DNA from: Firmicutes bacterium UBA7510
GTDB lineage: Bacteria; Bacillota; Clostridia; Tissierellales; Sedimentibacteraceae
Length of the DNA: 34,928 bases
Direction: 5' to 3'
Assembly: GCA_002479485.1 (NCBI GenBank)
Contig: DLNM01000014.1
Span: forward strand, 1 to 34,928
Both the position numbers and the translations under genes were made by a program. The notes below the pieces were generated by a model. It had not been told where the DNA came from. It did no database searches and worked only from the letters and a program-made list of their open reading frames with translations. Below, in pieces: positions 23,847-31,259 of the stretch; within the stretch, counting starts at the first letter, position 1; every line of letters starts with the position of its first letter.

Positions 23847-26141
23847 TTATTTAACTTTTATTCTTAAAATTCTAGATGCATTTAATATAGCGACAATTGC
23901 TACACCAACATCTGCAAATACAGCCAATGGCATTGTTACATTACCATATACGGTTAATACCATAACAAGAAGCTTAACTCCTAAAGAGAATATTATGTTT
24001 TGCCATACTATCGACTTAGTTTTCTTAGCTATTTCTATACTTTCATATACCTTTGTTGGTTCATCGTTCATTATTACTACATCAGCAGATTCTATAGCTG
24101 CATCTGAGCCTATTCCACCCATTGCAAATCCAACATCAGCTCGCATAAGAACAGGTGCATCGTTGATACCATCTCCAACAAATAAAAGTTTACCCTTTAC
24201 ATGCTTAGATTTAAATAATTCTTCAACCTTATCAACCTTATCAGTAGGTAGTAACTCACTATAAACTTCATCTAAGCCTAGTTTATTTTTAACAAAATTT
24301 GCAGTAACTCTATTATCTCCAGTAAGCATTACGACTTTTTTAATACCTACAGATTTCAATCTTGATACAAGATTATTCACATCTTTTTTTATCTTATCAC
24401 TTATAACTATAAAACCTGCAAATTTACCATCTATTGAAACATATAATACTGTACCTGGCTTATCAGTAGCTTTTTCGAAGCTAATGTTTTCTTGGTTCAT
24501 TAACTTTTCGTTACCTAGTAAAACTATCTTGCCATCAACTTTAGCTTTAATACCAAAACCAGCTATTTCTTCATAGTCCTTAATAAATTCTTCATTTATT
24601 TGACTAGCAAACTTTTCTTTTATAGATGTTGCTATAGGGTGATTTGAATAAAATTCACCGTGGGCTGCTACACTTAAAAGATCATTTTCAGAAATTTCTC
24701 CAAAAGTTTTAATTTCAGTTACTTCGAATTTACCTTCTGTCAACGTACCTGTTTTGTCAAATACAGCAATTTCAGAGTTTGATAAAGCTTCTAAATAGTT
24801 TCCACCCTTTATTAAAATTCCATATTTAGAGGCAGCTCCTAGTCCACTAAAGTATGTTAACGGTATAGATAAAACTAAAGCACATGGACAAGAAACAACT
24901 AAGAATATAAGTCCTCTATATAACCAGTCATAAAATGGATCATTGAATATTAAGGGTGGTACTATAGCTATTATAGCAGCCAATGCAACCACTGCTGGTG
25001 TATAGTATTTCGCAAATTTAGTAATAAAGTTTTCTGTTTCAGATTTTTTATTAGATGCTTTTTCAACTAGATATAAAATCTTAGATACAGTTGATTCCTT
25101 AAAGATTTTAGTAACTCTAACAGTTAAAACACCAGTTAGGTTTATAGATCCACTTAACACATCATTACCTATAACCTTATCTACAGGCATTGATTCGCCA
25201 GTAAGAGCTGAAGTATCAATAGTTGATGAGCCTTCAATTATTACACCATCAAGTGGTACCTTCTCACCAGGCTTAACTATAATAATATCATTTATTTTTA
25301 TAGCCTCAGGTTTAACCTTTGTTATTCCACTATCTGTTTTTAAGTTCGCAAATTCAGGTTTTATATTAAGTAAGCTTTTAATTTGTTTTCTTGATTTGTT
25401 AACTGCAATGCTCTGAAAATATTCACCTGTTTGATAAAATAGCATAACACCCGCTGCCTCTGGATATTCACCTATAATAATTGCTCCGATTGATGCAACT
25501 GCCATTAAAAAGTTTTCATCAAATACTTGACCATTTAAAATATTTTTTACTGCTCTTAAAATTATATCATATCCAATAATTATATAAGATGCTATTGATA
25601 ATATCATAGAAAGTGTCTTATTAGATTCAAATATTATAGCGGGTATAAATAATATAGCCGCTACAAACAATCTAATTAATGTTTTTTTTGTGTCACCATT
25701 TAAATCATGACTGTGACCGTGTCCATCAGAACTGGCATTATCATGTGACGATTTTTTATTGTCATGGCTGTCATGTTTGCCATGACCATGATTTCCACCA
25801 CAATTGCAATCAGAATGGTCATGAGTATGATCTTCATCATGATCATGATCTTCTCCGCAATCACAATCAGAGTTATTGTGTGAATGACTTTCAGCATGTA
25901 TATGATCATGTTCCTCTTCTTTATTCATAAATACCTTAACATGAGGCTCTAATTTATGAACTATTTTTTCAACAGCTTCAAAAATTATATTGTCATTACC
26001 ACTATGTTCAATAGTTAATGATTTATTTATAAAGTTTAAAGAAGCTTCATTTATATTTTCTAACTTATTTACCTGTGCTTCAATCTTAGATGCACAGTGG
26101 GCGCAATCTAGACCCTCAAGCATAATTTTTAATTCACTCAT
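23847..26141 (-). CDS. cadA: Zn/Cd-exporting P1B-type ATPase (CadA/ZntA family)
   Basis: 764-residue ATP-driven heavy-metal exporter of the inner membrane. Seen: an N-terminal HMA domain with GLDCAHC (Cys 13 and 16), a long His/Asp/Cys-rich stretch at about 77-146 with CDCG and CNCG pairs, membrane helices from 155, the transport motif SCPCALV (417-423), DKTGTLTEG with the phosphorylated Asp 462, HP at 501-502 and GDGINDAPVL at 656-665. The CPC motif and metal-binding N-terminus indicate Zn2+/Cd2+/Pb2+ rather than Cu+. The His-rich insert may buffer or sense zinc. AGGAGGGAC precedes the ATG. Directly downstream of an ArsR-family regulator, the classic cad/znt arrangement. Confidence 0.93.
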   Translation of the reverse strand: MSELKIMLEGLDCAHCASKIEAQVNKLENINEASLNFINKSLTIEHSGNDNIIFEAVEKIVHKLEPHVKVFMNKEEEHDHIHAESHSHNNSDCDCGEDHDHDEDHTHDHSDCNCGGNHGHGKHDSHDNKKSSHDNASSDGHGHSHDLNGDTKKTLIRLFVAAILFIPAIIFESNKTLSMILSIASYIIIGYDIILRAVKNILNGQVFDENFLMAVASIGAIIIGEYPEAAGVMLFYQTGEYFQSIAVNKSRKQIKSLLNIKPEFANLKTDSGITKVKPEAIKINDIIIVKPGEKVPLDGVIIEGSSTIDTSALTGESMPVDKVIGNDVLSGSINLTGVLTVRVTKIFKESTVSKILYLVEKASNKKSETENFITKFAKYYTPAVVALAAIIAIVPPLIFNDPFYDWLYRGLIFLVVSCPCALVLSIPLTYFSGLGAASKYGILIKGGNYLEALSNSEIAVFDKTGTLTEGKFEVTEIKTFGEISENDLLSVAAHGEFYSNHPIATSIKEKFASQINEEFIKDYEEIAGFGIKAKVDGKIVLLGNEKLMNQENISFEKATDKPGTVLYVSIDGKFAGFIVISDKIKKDVNNLVSRLKSVGIKKVVMLTGDNRVTANFVKNKLGLDEVYSELLPTDKVDKVEELFKSKHVKGKLLFVGDGINDAPVLMRADVGFAMGGIGSDAAIESADVVIMNDEPTKVYESIEIAKKTKSIVWQNIIFSLGVKLLVMVLTVYGNVTMPLAVFADVGVAIVAILNASRILRIKVK

Positions 26142-26162
26142 TTTTTGTCCCTCCTAAAAAAC

Positions 26163-26498
26163 TTAGTGATTAATATGTTCAAATCCCTGTTCAAATATTT
26201 TTTCCACATGGTTGTCATTTAGAGAATAATAAATTGTTTTTCCGTCTTTTCTAAATTTCACAAGCTTTGTATTTTTTAAAACTCTTAGTTGATGCGATAC
26301 ATTAGATTGTGTCATATTTAGTTTATCGGCTATATCTTGAACACAAAGTTCGTGATGAAATAATGAGAATAATATCTTAATTCTATTTGTATCTCCAAAA
26401 GCCTTAAATAACTCTGACAAATTATAAACCATTTCATGTGTAGGCTCTAAATTACATATCCTGCAGTCTCTATCATCATGATTATTTTTATCTACCAT
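26163..26498 (-). CDS. ArsR/SmtB-family metal-sensing repressor (CadC/CzrA type)
   Basis: 111-residue winged-helix repressor. Seen: an N-terminal DRDCRICN with two Cys as in CadC, then FKAFGDTNRIKILFSLFHHELCVQDIADKLNMTQSNVSHQLRVLK, the ArsR DNA-binding core. The ELCVCD of CadC here reads ELCVQD, so one metal Cys is missing, while the C-terminal DNHVEKIFEQGFEHINH carries the Asp/His pattern of the CzrA/SmtB alpha-5 zinc site. It should therefore respond to zinc through alpha-5, with the alpha-3N site uncertain. GGAGG before the ATG at 26498. Represses itself and the ATPase 21 bp downstream, by family analogy. Confidence 0.9.
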   Translation of the reverse strand: MVDKNNHDDRDCRICNLEPTHEMVYNLSELFKAFGDTNRIKILFSLFHHELCVQDIADKLNMTQSNVSHQLRVLKNTKLVKFRKDGKTIYYSLNDNHVEKIFEQGFEHINH

Positions 26499-26520
26499 AA
26501 CATACCTCCAAAATTAATAA

Positions 26521-26578
26521 ATGAACATATGTAAATCTATTCATATATATAATATAACATATTTATAAAAAAAGTCAA
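26521..26578 (-). promoter_or_regulatory. Promoter and probable operator of the metal-resistance operon
   Basis: On the minus strand TTGACT (26578-26573), 18-bp spacer, TATTAT (26554-26549). Downstream, over the expected start of transcription, is an ArsR-type imperfect inverted repeat with half-sites TGAACA (26522-26527) and TATTCA (26538-26543); the half-site spelling resembles SmtB operators, although the spacing is longer. Confidence 0.5.
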
Positions 26579-26590
26579 CATCAAAAAATA

Positions 26591-26619
26591 AAAAAATGTA
26601 TCTTTTAAATACATTTTTT
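26591..26619 (-). terminator. Terminator overlapping the end of the MATE gene
   Basis: AAAAAATGTA (26591-26600) with TACATTTTTT (26610-26619); on the minus strand a T-rich tract follows. The stem includes the last codons of the gene. Confidence 0.7.
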
Positions 26620-27927
26620 TATTTTTTCATTATGCTTCTTCAAACATACGGCGACAATAACAAATGAAATTAGCTCAGCACATGGAAATGAAGTCCAAAC
26701 ACCGTTTATTCCAAATATAGATGATAAGGCTAGAACAACTGGTATAATAGCCACAACACTACGAACAATAGAAATGATAAATCCTAATCTTGCCTGTTCA
26801 ATAGAACTAAAAAATGAAGCTGTTATAATATTGATTCCTGCAAATAAAAATCCAATAAAATAAAGTCTTAATCCTTTAACTGCTAATTCTCTTAACAACT
26901 CATTGTTTTCACTGTTAAATATAGATACTAGTTGATTTGAAAATACAAATACAATTATATACAAGCATACAGCTATTATTAATGATAAAACTATTGCATA
27001 TCTAAAAATTTTCTTTATTGATATGACATTTTTGTTTCCGTAAAAGCTACTAATAAGTGGCTGTATTCCTTGCGCGATACCAGTGAATATAGAGGCTGAA
27101 ACTAGTGACAGATTTGCCACAATGCCATAGGCCGCTACTCCAGTATTACCTTCAAGTTTTAATATAACAATATTAAAGATAATTAAAACAATTCCAGATG
27201 ATATTTCCGTAATTAATGATGAAGTTCCAAGACTACATATGCTGAAAATACGCTGTATGGATATTCTAATTTTTTTATAAGAAAAATTATTATTATTTTT
27301 AATAAAATGAAGCGATAAAATGCACAAACTTATAATTGGTGCAAGACCTGTTGCAAATGCAGCTCCAAACATACCCATATTAAGTGGAAAAATAAAAATG
27401 TAGTCCAAAATCACGTTTGAAAAACTTCCAATTAACATTCCTGCCATTGATAGCTTAGGATCACCATCGTTACGAACAAAAGCAATTAATACGTTATTTA
27501 ATATAAAAAACGGAGCAAAAGAAAGTATTGTTTTTAAATAAGTATTAGTCATAGCAAATGTATGCTCGTTAGCTCCTAATATTCTGCTTAAAGGCTCAGA
27601 TAAAAATATCCCTATCAACGTAATCAATATACCAATGATAATACCTAAGTTGATTGAAGTTGAAAAAATCTTGTTTGCTTCTTCATGTTCCTGTTTTGCT
27701 TTTAAAATAGCATACTTTGTTGCTCCACCTATACCAATCATTAATCCTAATCCATGTACGAAGCTATATATAGAAATAGCAAGATTCAAAGAAGCCAGTC
27801 CATTTGTGCCAAGCCCTTTAGATACAAAATAGGTATCTGCAAGTATATAACATGATAAGCCTATCATACCTAATACGTTTAATGTTACATATTTTCTAAA
27901 AGTTTTTAAAATACATACTTGTTCCAT
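26605..27927 (-). CDS. MATE-family multidrug/cation efflux protein
   Basis: 440-residue integral membrane antiporter of the MATE family, with about 12 hydrophobic helices in two similar halves. Seen: a first helix YVTLNVLGMIGLSCYILADTYFV, the loop GLGTNGLASLNLAISIYSF, GIGGATKYAI, and in the second half GIAQGIQPLISSFYGNKN, all recurrent MATE blocks. The family exports cationic drugs or metabolites in exchange for Na+ or H+; the substrate here is unknown. The frame opens at 27939 inside the ribosome site GGAGG; the ATG at 27927 is used. It has an exceptionally long structured leader with a terminator-like stem and a short upstream frame. Confidence 0.9.
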   Translation of the reverse strand: MEQVCILKTFRKYVTLNVLGMIGLSCYILADTYFVSKGLGTNGLASLNLAISIYSFVHGLGLMIGIGGATKYAILKAKQEHEEANKIFSTSINLGIIIGILITLIGIFLSEPLSRILGANEHTFAMTNTYLKTILSFAPFFILNNVLIAFVRNDGDPKLSMAGMLIGSFSNVILDYIFIFPLNMGMFGAAFATGLAPIISLCILSLHFIKNNNNFSYKKIRISIQRIFSICSLGTSSLITEISSGIVLIIFNIVILKLEGNTGVAAYGIVANLSLVSASIFTGIAQGIQPLISSFYGNKNVISIKKIFRYAIVLSLIIAVCLYIIVFVFSNQLVSIFNSENNELLRELAVKGLRLYFIGFLFAGINIITASFFSSIEQARLGFIISIVRSVVAIIPVVLALSSIFGINGVWTSFPCAELISFVIVAVCLKKHNEKIKKCI

Positions 27928-28032
27928 AGTTTCCTCCATTACGCCGTTTCACGGCGTCACAAAAAATGATGAAGAATCGTTTTTTGATTCTTCCATAGAG
28001 TGAAAAGTGTTTTTTCTTCACTCTTTTTCCTC
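27896..28032 (-). promoter_or_regulatory. Leader element with 41-codon upstream frame, before the MATE gene
   Basis: Fourth and longest copy of the two-hairpin element. Stems are GAGTGAA/TTCACTC (27998-28004 with 28017-28023), an extra GAAGAATC/GATTCTTC (27971-27978 with 27986-27993), and ACGCCGT/ACGGCGT (27941-27957), followed by the ribosome site (27933-27937). GGAGG lies 7-8 nt before GTG at 28021; that frame runs to TAG at 27896, starts MKKKHFSLYGRIKKRFF and overlaps the MATE start by about 30 nt. Confidence 0.55.
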
Positions 28033-28098
28033 CAAAATAAAAAGCGCTTTTAGCTTCATACCTTCTAAGGCCTATCGGTATGAAACAAAAAAACGCTT
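28033..28098 (-). terminator. Terminator-like hairpin in the MATE leader (possible attenuator)
   Basis: On the minus strand AAGCG-TTTT and TTTCATACC pair with GGTATGAA and AAAAGCGCTT around a 14-nt loop, followed by TTTTTATTTT. It lies between the promoter and the MATE coding region, so it would reduce read-through unless disrupted. Confidence 0.55.
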
Positions 28099-28105
28099 AA
28101 TTTAG

Positions 28106-28125
28106 ACTTTGCCCGGCGGCAAAGT
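28106..28125 (-). repeat. Perfect inverted repeat in the MATE leader
   Basis: ACTTTGCC-CGGC-GGCAAAGT, an 8-bp GC-rich stem and 4-nt loop, early in the transcript and before the terminator-like hairpin. It stands out in this AT-rich region. Confidence 0.6.
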
Positions 28126-28153
28126 AAAATAATCTTTTTAATTAATAAAACTA

Positions 28154-28182
28154 TTTATATCACATGTATAAATTTGTGTCAA
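28154..28182 (-). promoter_or_regulatory. Promoter of the MATE gene
   Basis: On the minus strand TTGACA (28182-28177), 17-bp spacer, TATAAA (28159-28154) with an extended TG. Leader length to the MATE ATG is about 220 nt. Confidence 0.7.
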
Positions 28183-28210
28183 GATAAAAAAGAAAAAGTT
28201 ATATTTTCAT

Positions 28211-28239
28211 TTGATTTTTATATATACAAATACTATAAT
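28211..28239 (+). promoter_or_regulatory. Promoter of the aldo/keto reductase gene
   Basis: TTGATT (28211-28216), 17-bp spacer, TATAAT (28234-28239), 57 bp before the ATG. Divergent from the MATE promoter. Confidence 0.7.
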
Positions 28240-28295
28240 TAAGGTGATTGTTTTAGAAAGTTTATAAAATTTATCAAATTGAGAGGACAACATAG

Positions 28296-29306
28296 ATGAA
28301 AAAAAATATTTTAGGAAAAACAGGTCTTGAGGTTACTTGCCTTGGATTTGGAGGAATTCCAATACAAAGATTAACTGAATATGAAGCTATAGATGTAATA
28401 AAAGAATTAAAAAATCAAGGTATTAATTTTATTGATACTGCTATAGGATATACAGTAAGCGAAGGGTACATAGGAAAAGCATTAAAAGAAGTTGGAAGAG
28501 AAAACTTTTATATTGCTACAAAGGCAATGGGTTATACTTATGACACTATGAAGGCATTTATAGAGCAAAGCTTAAAACAATTGGATGTTGATTATATAGA
28601 CCTATATCAAATACATAATGTAAGTAAACAAGAGCAGTTTGATAATGTAATATCCGAAAATGGTGCATTTAGAGCTTTACAAGAGGCTAAGGAAAAAGGA
28701 CTTATTAAACATATTGGTATAACTAGCCATAATATCTCAATGATAGAAAAATTCTTAGAATTCGATATTGTTGAAACTGTACAATTCCCATTTAACATAG
28801 TTGAGCAGCAAGCTGTAGAAGCATTTAAAAAGGCTAAGGAAAAAAATGTTGGAGTTTTAGCTATGAAACCATTAGCAGGTGGAGCAATTCAGGATGGTGA
28901 AATAGCACTTAAATATATATTTGAATCTGGTCTTGTAACTGTTGCTATACCAGGTATGGATAGCGTAGAGCAGGTTAAAAGAAATGCAAATGTAGCTAAT
29001 AATTTAACAGCTTTAACAGAAGAAGATAATAATAAAATAGAATCCATAAGAAAAGTTCTAGGCAATGATTTTTGTAGAAGATGCGGATATTGCTTGCCAT
29101 GTCCTCAAAAGATAGATATACCAAGCATGTTCCTTTTTGAAGGTTACGTAACTAGATATAACCTAAAAGACTGGGCGAAGGGAAGATATGATACTTTGGC
29201 AGTTAAACCTGATTCATGTGTTAAATGTGGACTTTGTGAAACAAAATGTCCTTACAACCTGCCAATAAGAAAGAAATTAGAAGATGTTATAAAAGCATTT
29301 GAATAA
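28296..29306 (+). CDS. Aldo/keto reductase with C-terminal ferredoxin-like Fe-S domain
   Basis: 336-residue oxidoreductase. Residues 1-250 form an aldo/keto reductase barrel: LGKTGLEVTCLGFGGIPIQRL, FIDTAIGYTVSEGYIG (catalytic Asp/Tyr region), FYIATKA (Lys), VDYIDLYQIHN (His) and AIPGMDSVEQVKRNA (NADP-binding end). Residues about 262-330 hold CRRCGYCLPCPQ and CVKCGLCETKCPYNLPI, a bacterial ferredoxin-like pair of clusters. This fused form is common in anaerobes; the physiological substrate is unknown. GAGAGGAC before the ATG. Monocistronic with its own promoter and terminator. Confidence 0.92.
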   Translation: MKKNILGKTGLEVTCLGFGGIPIQRLTEYEAIDVIKELKNQGINFIDTAIGYTVSEGYIGKALKEVGRENFYIATKAMGYTYDTMKAFIEQSLKQLDVDYIDLYQIHNVSKQEQFDNVISENGAFRALQEAKEKGLIKHIGITSHNISMIEKFLEFDIVETVQFPFNIVEQQAVEAFKKAKEKNVGVLAMKPLAGGAIQDGEIALKYIFESGLVTVAIPGMDSVEQVKRNANVANNLTALTEEDNNKIESIRKVLGNDFCRRCGYCLPCPQKIDIPSMFLFEGYVTRYNLKDWAKGRYDTLAVKPDSCVKCGLCETKCPYNLPIRKKLEDVIKAFE

Positions 29307-29319
29307 AATAAATATTAAA

Positions 29320-29361
29320 GGAGCACATGTTATATTTTAACAATGTGCTCCTATTTTATTA
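29320..29361 (+). terminator. Terminator of the aldo/keto reductase gene
   Basis: GGAGCACAT (29320-29328) with ATGTGCTCC (29343-29351), extended by GTTA/TAAC inside, followed by TATTTTATT. Confidence 0.85.
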
Positions 29362-29368
29362 TATTGCA

Positions 29369-29433
29369 TTAATAGAATTTCTTGCTCTCCATGTTCTCTT
29401 GTACAAGTCTTAATCCTTCGCCGAATCTTTGGA
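29369..29433 (-). pseudogene. Remnant of a second cotJC gene (C-terminal end only)
   Basis: About 65 bp on the minus strand closely match the end of the intact cotJC at 33.6 kb. Reading the strand gives QRFGEGLRLVQENMESKKFY followed by a stop; the intact gene ends QRFGEGLRLVQESIESKKFY. Similarity stops abruptly just upstream (beyond about 29433), and no start codon, ribosome site or further cotJ sequence is present. It is a fragment left by a duplication, deletion or recombination event involving the coat gene. Confidence 0.8.
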
Positions 29434-29785
29434 TAAATTAAGAGAGGTGCATCGGCATAATCGAAGATGATTTGATATAATAATAAATAATAAAAACAAA
29501 ATGTGACAAAATTTTTGTTTATTGAATGATATAATTATATCAAATTATATTGTTAAAATTTAAAATCAATAAATACCGTAACAATTAGTACTTCATTTAC
29601 GAATTGAATTTTATTAGATATTATTGCATGTTAAGAAACAGAAAAATTTTTATTGGTAAAGTTGCTTGGATTTGATAATATCGCCGTTACTTTAGAGAAA
29701 ATCCATTCTTATAAGCAAATCCATAAATTTTGCGGCATATAAATCGTTTTGTCTATAAAGTGGGGGCGATCTTATAAAAGGAAAT
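29434..29785. other. Non-coding stretch with a 15-bp structured stem
   Basis: No gene seen. 29680-29694 (ATCGCCGTTACTTTA) pairs with 29756-29770 (TAAAGTGGGGGCGAT) if two G-U pairs and one mismatch are allowed, enclosing about 60 nt with an inner stem GCAAA/TTTGC. An extended -10, TGATATAAT, lies near 29525-29534. Some minus-strand frames read like broken coding sequence, but I could not assign them. It may be an untranslated regulatory RNA for the protease gene or a decayed element. Confidence 0.35.
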
Positions 29786-29814
29786 TTGTAAGTTAGTGAA
29801 TTTAGTACTTATAT
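29786..29814 (+). promoter_or_regulatory. Candidate promoter of the secreted protease gene
   Basis: TTGTAA (29786-29791), 17-bp spacer, TTATAT (29809-29814), 36 bp before the ATG at 29850. Confidence 0.45.
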
Positions 29815-29849
29815 ATTTCCAAATAATATGCATAAATAAAGGAGGAAAA

Positions 29850-30383
29850 ATGAAAAGAAATTTAAAAAAATCTTTAGTTTTAGTATTTACTTGTATTCTA
29901 ATGACTACGGTATTTACAACAGTGGCTTTTGCCGCTCAGTACATTTATTACGATGGGGGATTACTTAATGCAACAGTAGAAGTAGAAAATCGATTAAATT
30001 ATGGCATATTTGATTATTGTATTTCAAAATGGAATAATACAAGTACCCCAGTAAATATTACACAGGTCCCAGGATCTGGTCATAGTTATATAATATCTGG
30101 ACAATGGGATGATACTTGGTATGGAATGTATACTCCTCAAAGTCGACAATATGTTTTTTGGGGACGAGCTGGGAAATTTAAAATTGAGCTAAACAGGAAT
30201 ACGTTGGTTAGTGAATCGGATACTTTTAGAAGTAGTGTATTAGTTCATGAGCTTGGTCATGCATTTTGTTTAAGTGATAACCCTTCATCAGGTAATTCAT
30301 CTATAATGAATTATGATCGTAATAGAAATTATTTAACTTGGCCTACCAGTGATGATATTGCTGGTGTTAATAATGCATATTAG
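29850..30383 (+). CDS. Secreted matrixin-like zinc metalloprotease
   Basis: 177 residues. A signal peptide (MKRNLKKSLVLVF... ending TVAFA, cleavage about residue 28) is followed by a small catalytic domain with LVHELGHAFCLSDNPSSGNSSIMNY: the HExxHxxxxxD zinc site and the downstream SIM Met-turn of the matrixin/metzincin clan. The mature enzyme would be about 149 residues, at the small end of matrixins, with no propeptide or Cys switch visible. The frame opens at 29796, but AAAGGAGG (29838-29845) sets the ATG at 29850. The next gene follows after 29 bp. Substrates unknown; it acts outside the cell. Confidence 0.85.
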   Translation: MKRNLKKSLVLVFTCILMTTVFTTVAFAAQYIYYDGGLLNATVEVENRLNYGIFDYCISKWNNTSTPVNITQVPGSGHSYIISGQWDDTWYGMYTPQSRQYVFWGRAGKFKIELNRNTLVSESDTFRSSVLVHELGHAFCLSDNPSSGNSSIMNYDRNRNYLTWPTSDDIAGVNNAY

Positions 30384-30412
30384 TTGATTTAATAAAATAG
30401 GAGGTGCATTTT

Positions 30413-31030
30413 ATGAGCATAACAAGAAAAAAATTAATGACGGGTGCTGCTTTAGTTATCATATCTATTATATTTTCAGTGATAATTATTTCAAATTTTT
30501 CGCCAAAACCAATGTTCCATGGAGATTATCCTTATTATCCTGATGTAGAAAGTATTACAAATGCTTCTGATGTTATTATTGTTGGTGAAGTTGTATCAGC
30601 AAGAAATGTTAAAGATATAATAGTTGATACTACAATAGATAAAAAAGATAAAGATAAAACCCCATATACTATATCAACAATAAAAGTTAACGAAGTTATC
30701 AAAGGAAATGTCAAAGTAGGAGATATAATCACTGTAAAACAATTGGGAGATTATAAATCTAAACCTGAAGAAACACTATATAAGATGGATGGTTATTTAA
30801 AAAAAGGAACAACAGAGCTTATGTTTTTGTGTGGATATGAAAATTCTCCATATTCACCTGTGAACCCAGCTCAAGGTGTAATTGATGTGAAGGATGGAAA
30901 TACTTTATATTCAGCTAATAGATATTCTTTGTTTGGATATAGCAATAATGCAGGAAAAACAATTGATTCTCTTGATACCCTTGATACTCTTGATACAGTA
31001 ATAAATGAGATTAAAATATTTGTTAAATAA
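30413..31030 (+). CDS. Membrane-anchored extracellular protein, possible NTR/OB-like domain
   Basis: 205 residues: one N-terminal membrane segment (residues about 8-29, AALVIISIIFSVIIISNF), then an external domain beginning with ASDVIIVGEVVSARNV and followed by TISTIKVNEVIKGNVKVGDIITVKQLG. This alternating beta pattern (VIVxGxV ... VxxVxKGxxxxGDxIxV) recurs in small secreted beta-barrel proteins that I would compare with NTR/TIMP-like OB folds, but that is only a resemblance. Near the end is a short SLDTLDTLDT repeat. The ribosome site AGGAGGTG selects the ATG at 30413 over the GTG at 30404. Probably co-transcribed with the protease; function unknown. Confidence 0.6.
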   Translation: MSITRKKLMTGAALVIISIIFSVIIISNFSPKPMFHGDYPYYPDVESITNASDVIIVGEVVSARNVKDIIVDTTIDKKDKDKTPYTISTIKVNEVIKGNVKVGDIITVKQLGDYKSKPEETLYKMDGYLKKGTTELMFLCGYENSPYSPVNPAQGVIDVKDGNTLYSANRYSLFGYSNNAGKTIDSLDTLDTLDTVINEIKIFVK

Positions 31031-31069
31031 AATTTTATTTTTTTATATTTTTAAATAAATATGTCACTT

Positions 31070-31110
31070 AATAATAAAAGCATCTGTTTATACCAGATGT
31101 TTTTATTATT
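31070..31110. terminator. Bidirectional terminator after the protease operon
   Basis: AATAATAAAAGCATCTG with CAGATG-T-TTTTATTATT: a long stem with T tracts in both directions, 40 bp after the last plus-strand gene; it may also catch minus-strand hcp transcripts. Confidence 0.85.
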
Positions 31111-31135
31111 TATCTGTCCCCACTAGGGACAGATA
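31111..31135. repeat. Perfect 10-bp inverted repeat
   Basis: TATCTGTCCC-CACTA-GGGACAGATA, directly after the terminator. It has no T tract and is GC-richer than its surroundings. Confidence 0.7.
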
Positions 31136-31259
31136 TAATAAATTTCGTATAAATAAAACACATTTATTTAAATAAATATATATACTATGATTAACTATAA
31201 TAAAGTTTTTTCTTAAATTCTATAAGATTTAATATATAATAGTTCAATTTTAGATTAAA

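Noticed and set aside
25679..25930. His- and Cys-rich frame antisense to the P-type ATPase
   Set aside because: Its composition is the reverse reading of the His/Asp-rich insert of the ATPase.
29680..29770. Cyclic-di-GMP riboswitch upstream of the secreted protease
   Set aside because: Tempting because such riboswitches control secreted proteins in clostridia, but the conserved core bases of neither class could be found.
30979..31005. SLDTLDTLDT short repeat at the end of the membrane-anchored protein
   Set aside because: Only three near copies of a three-residue unit; too short to mean more than local slippage.
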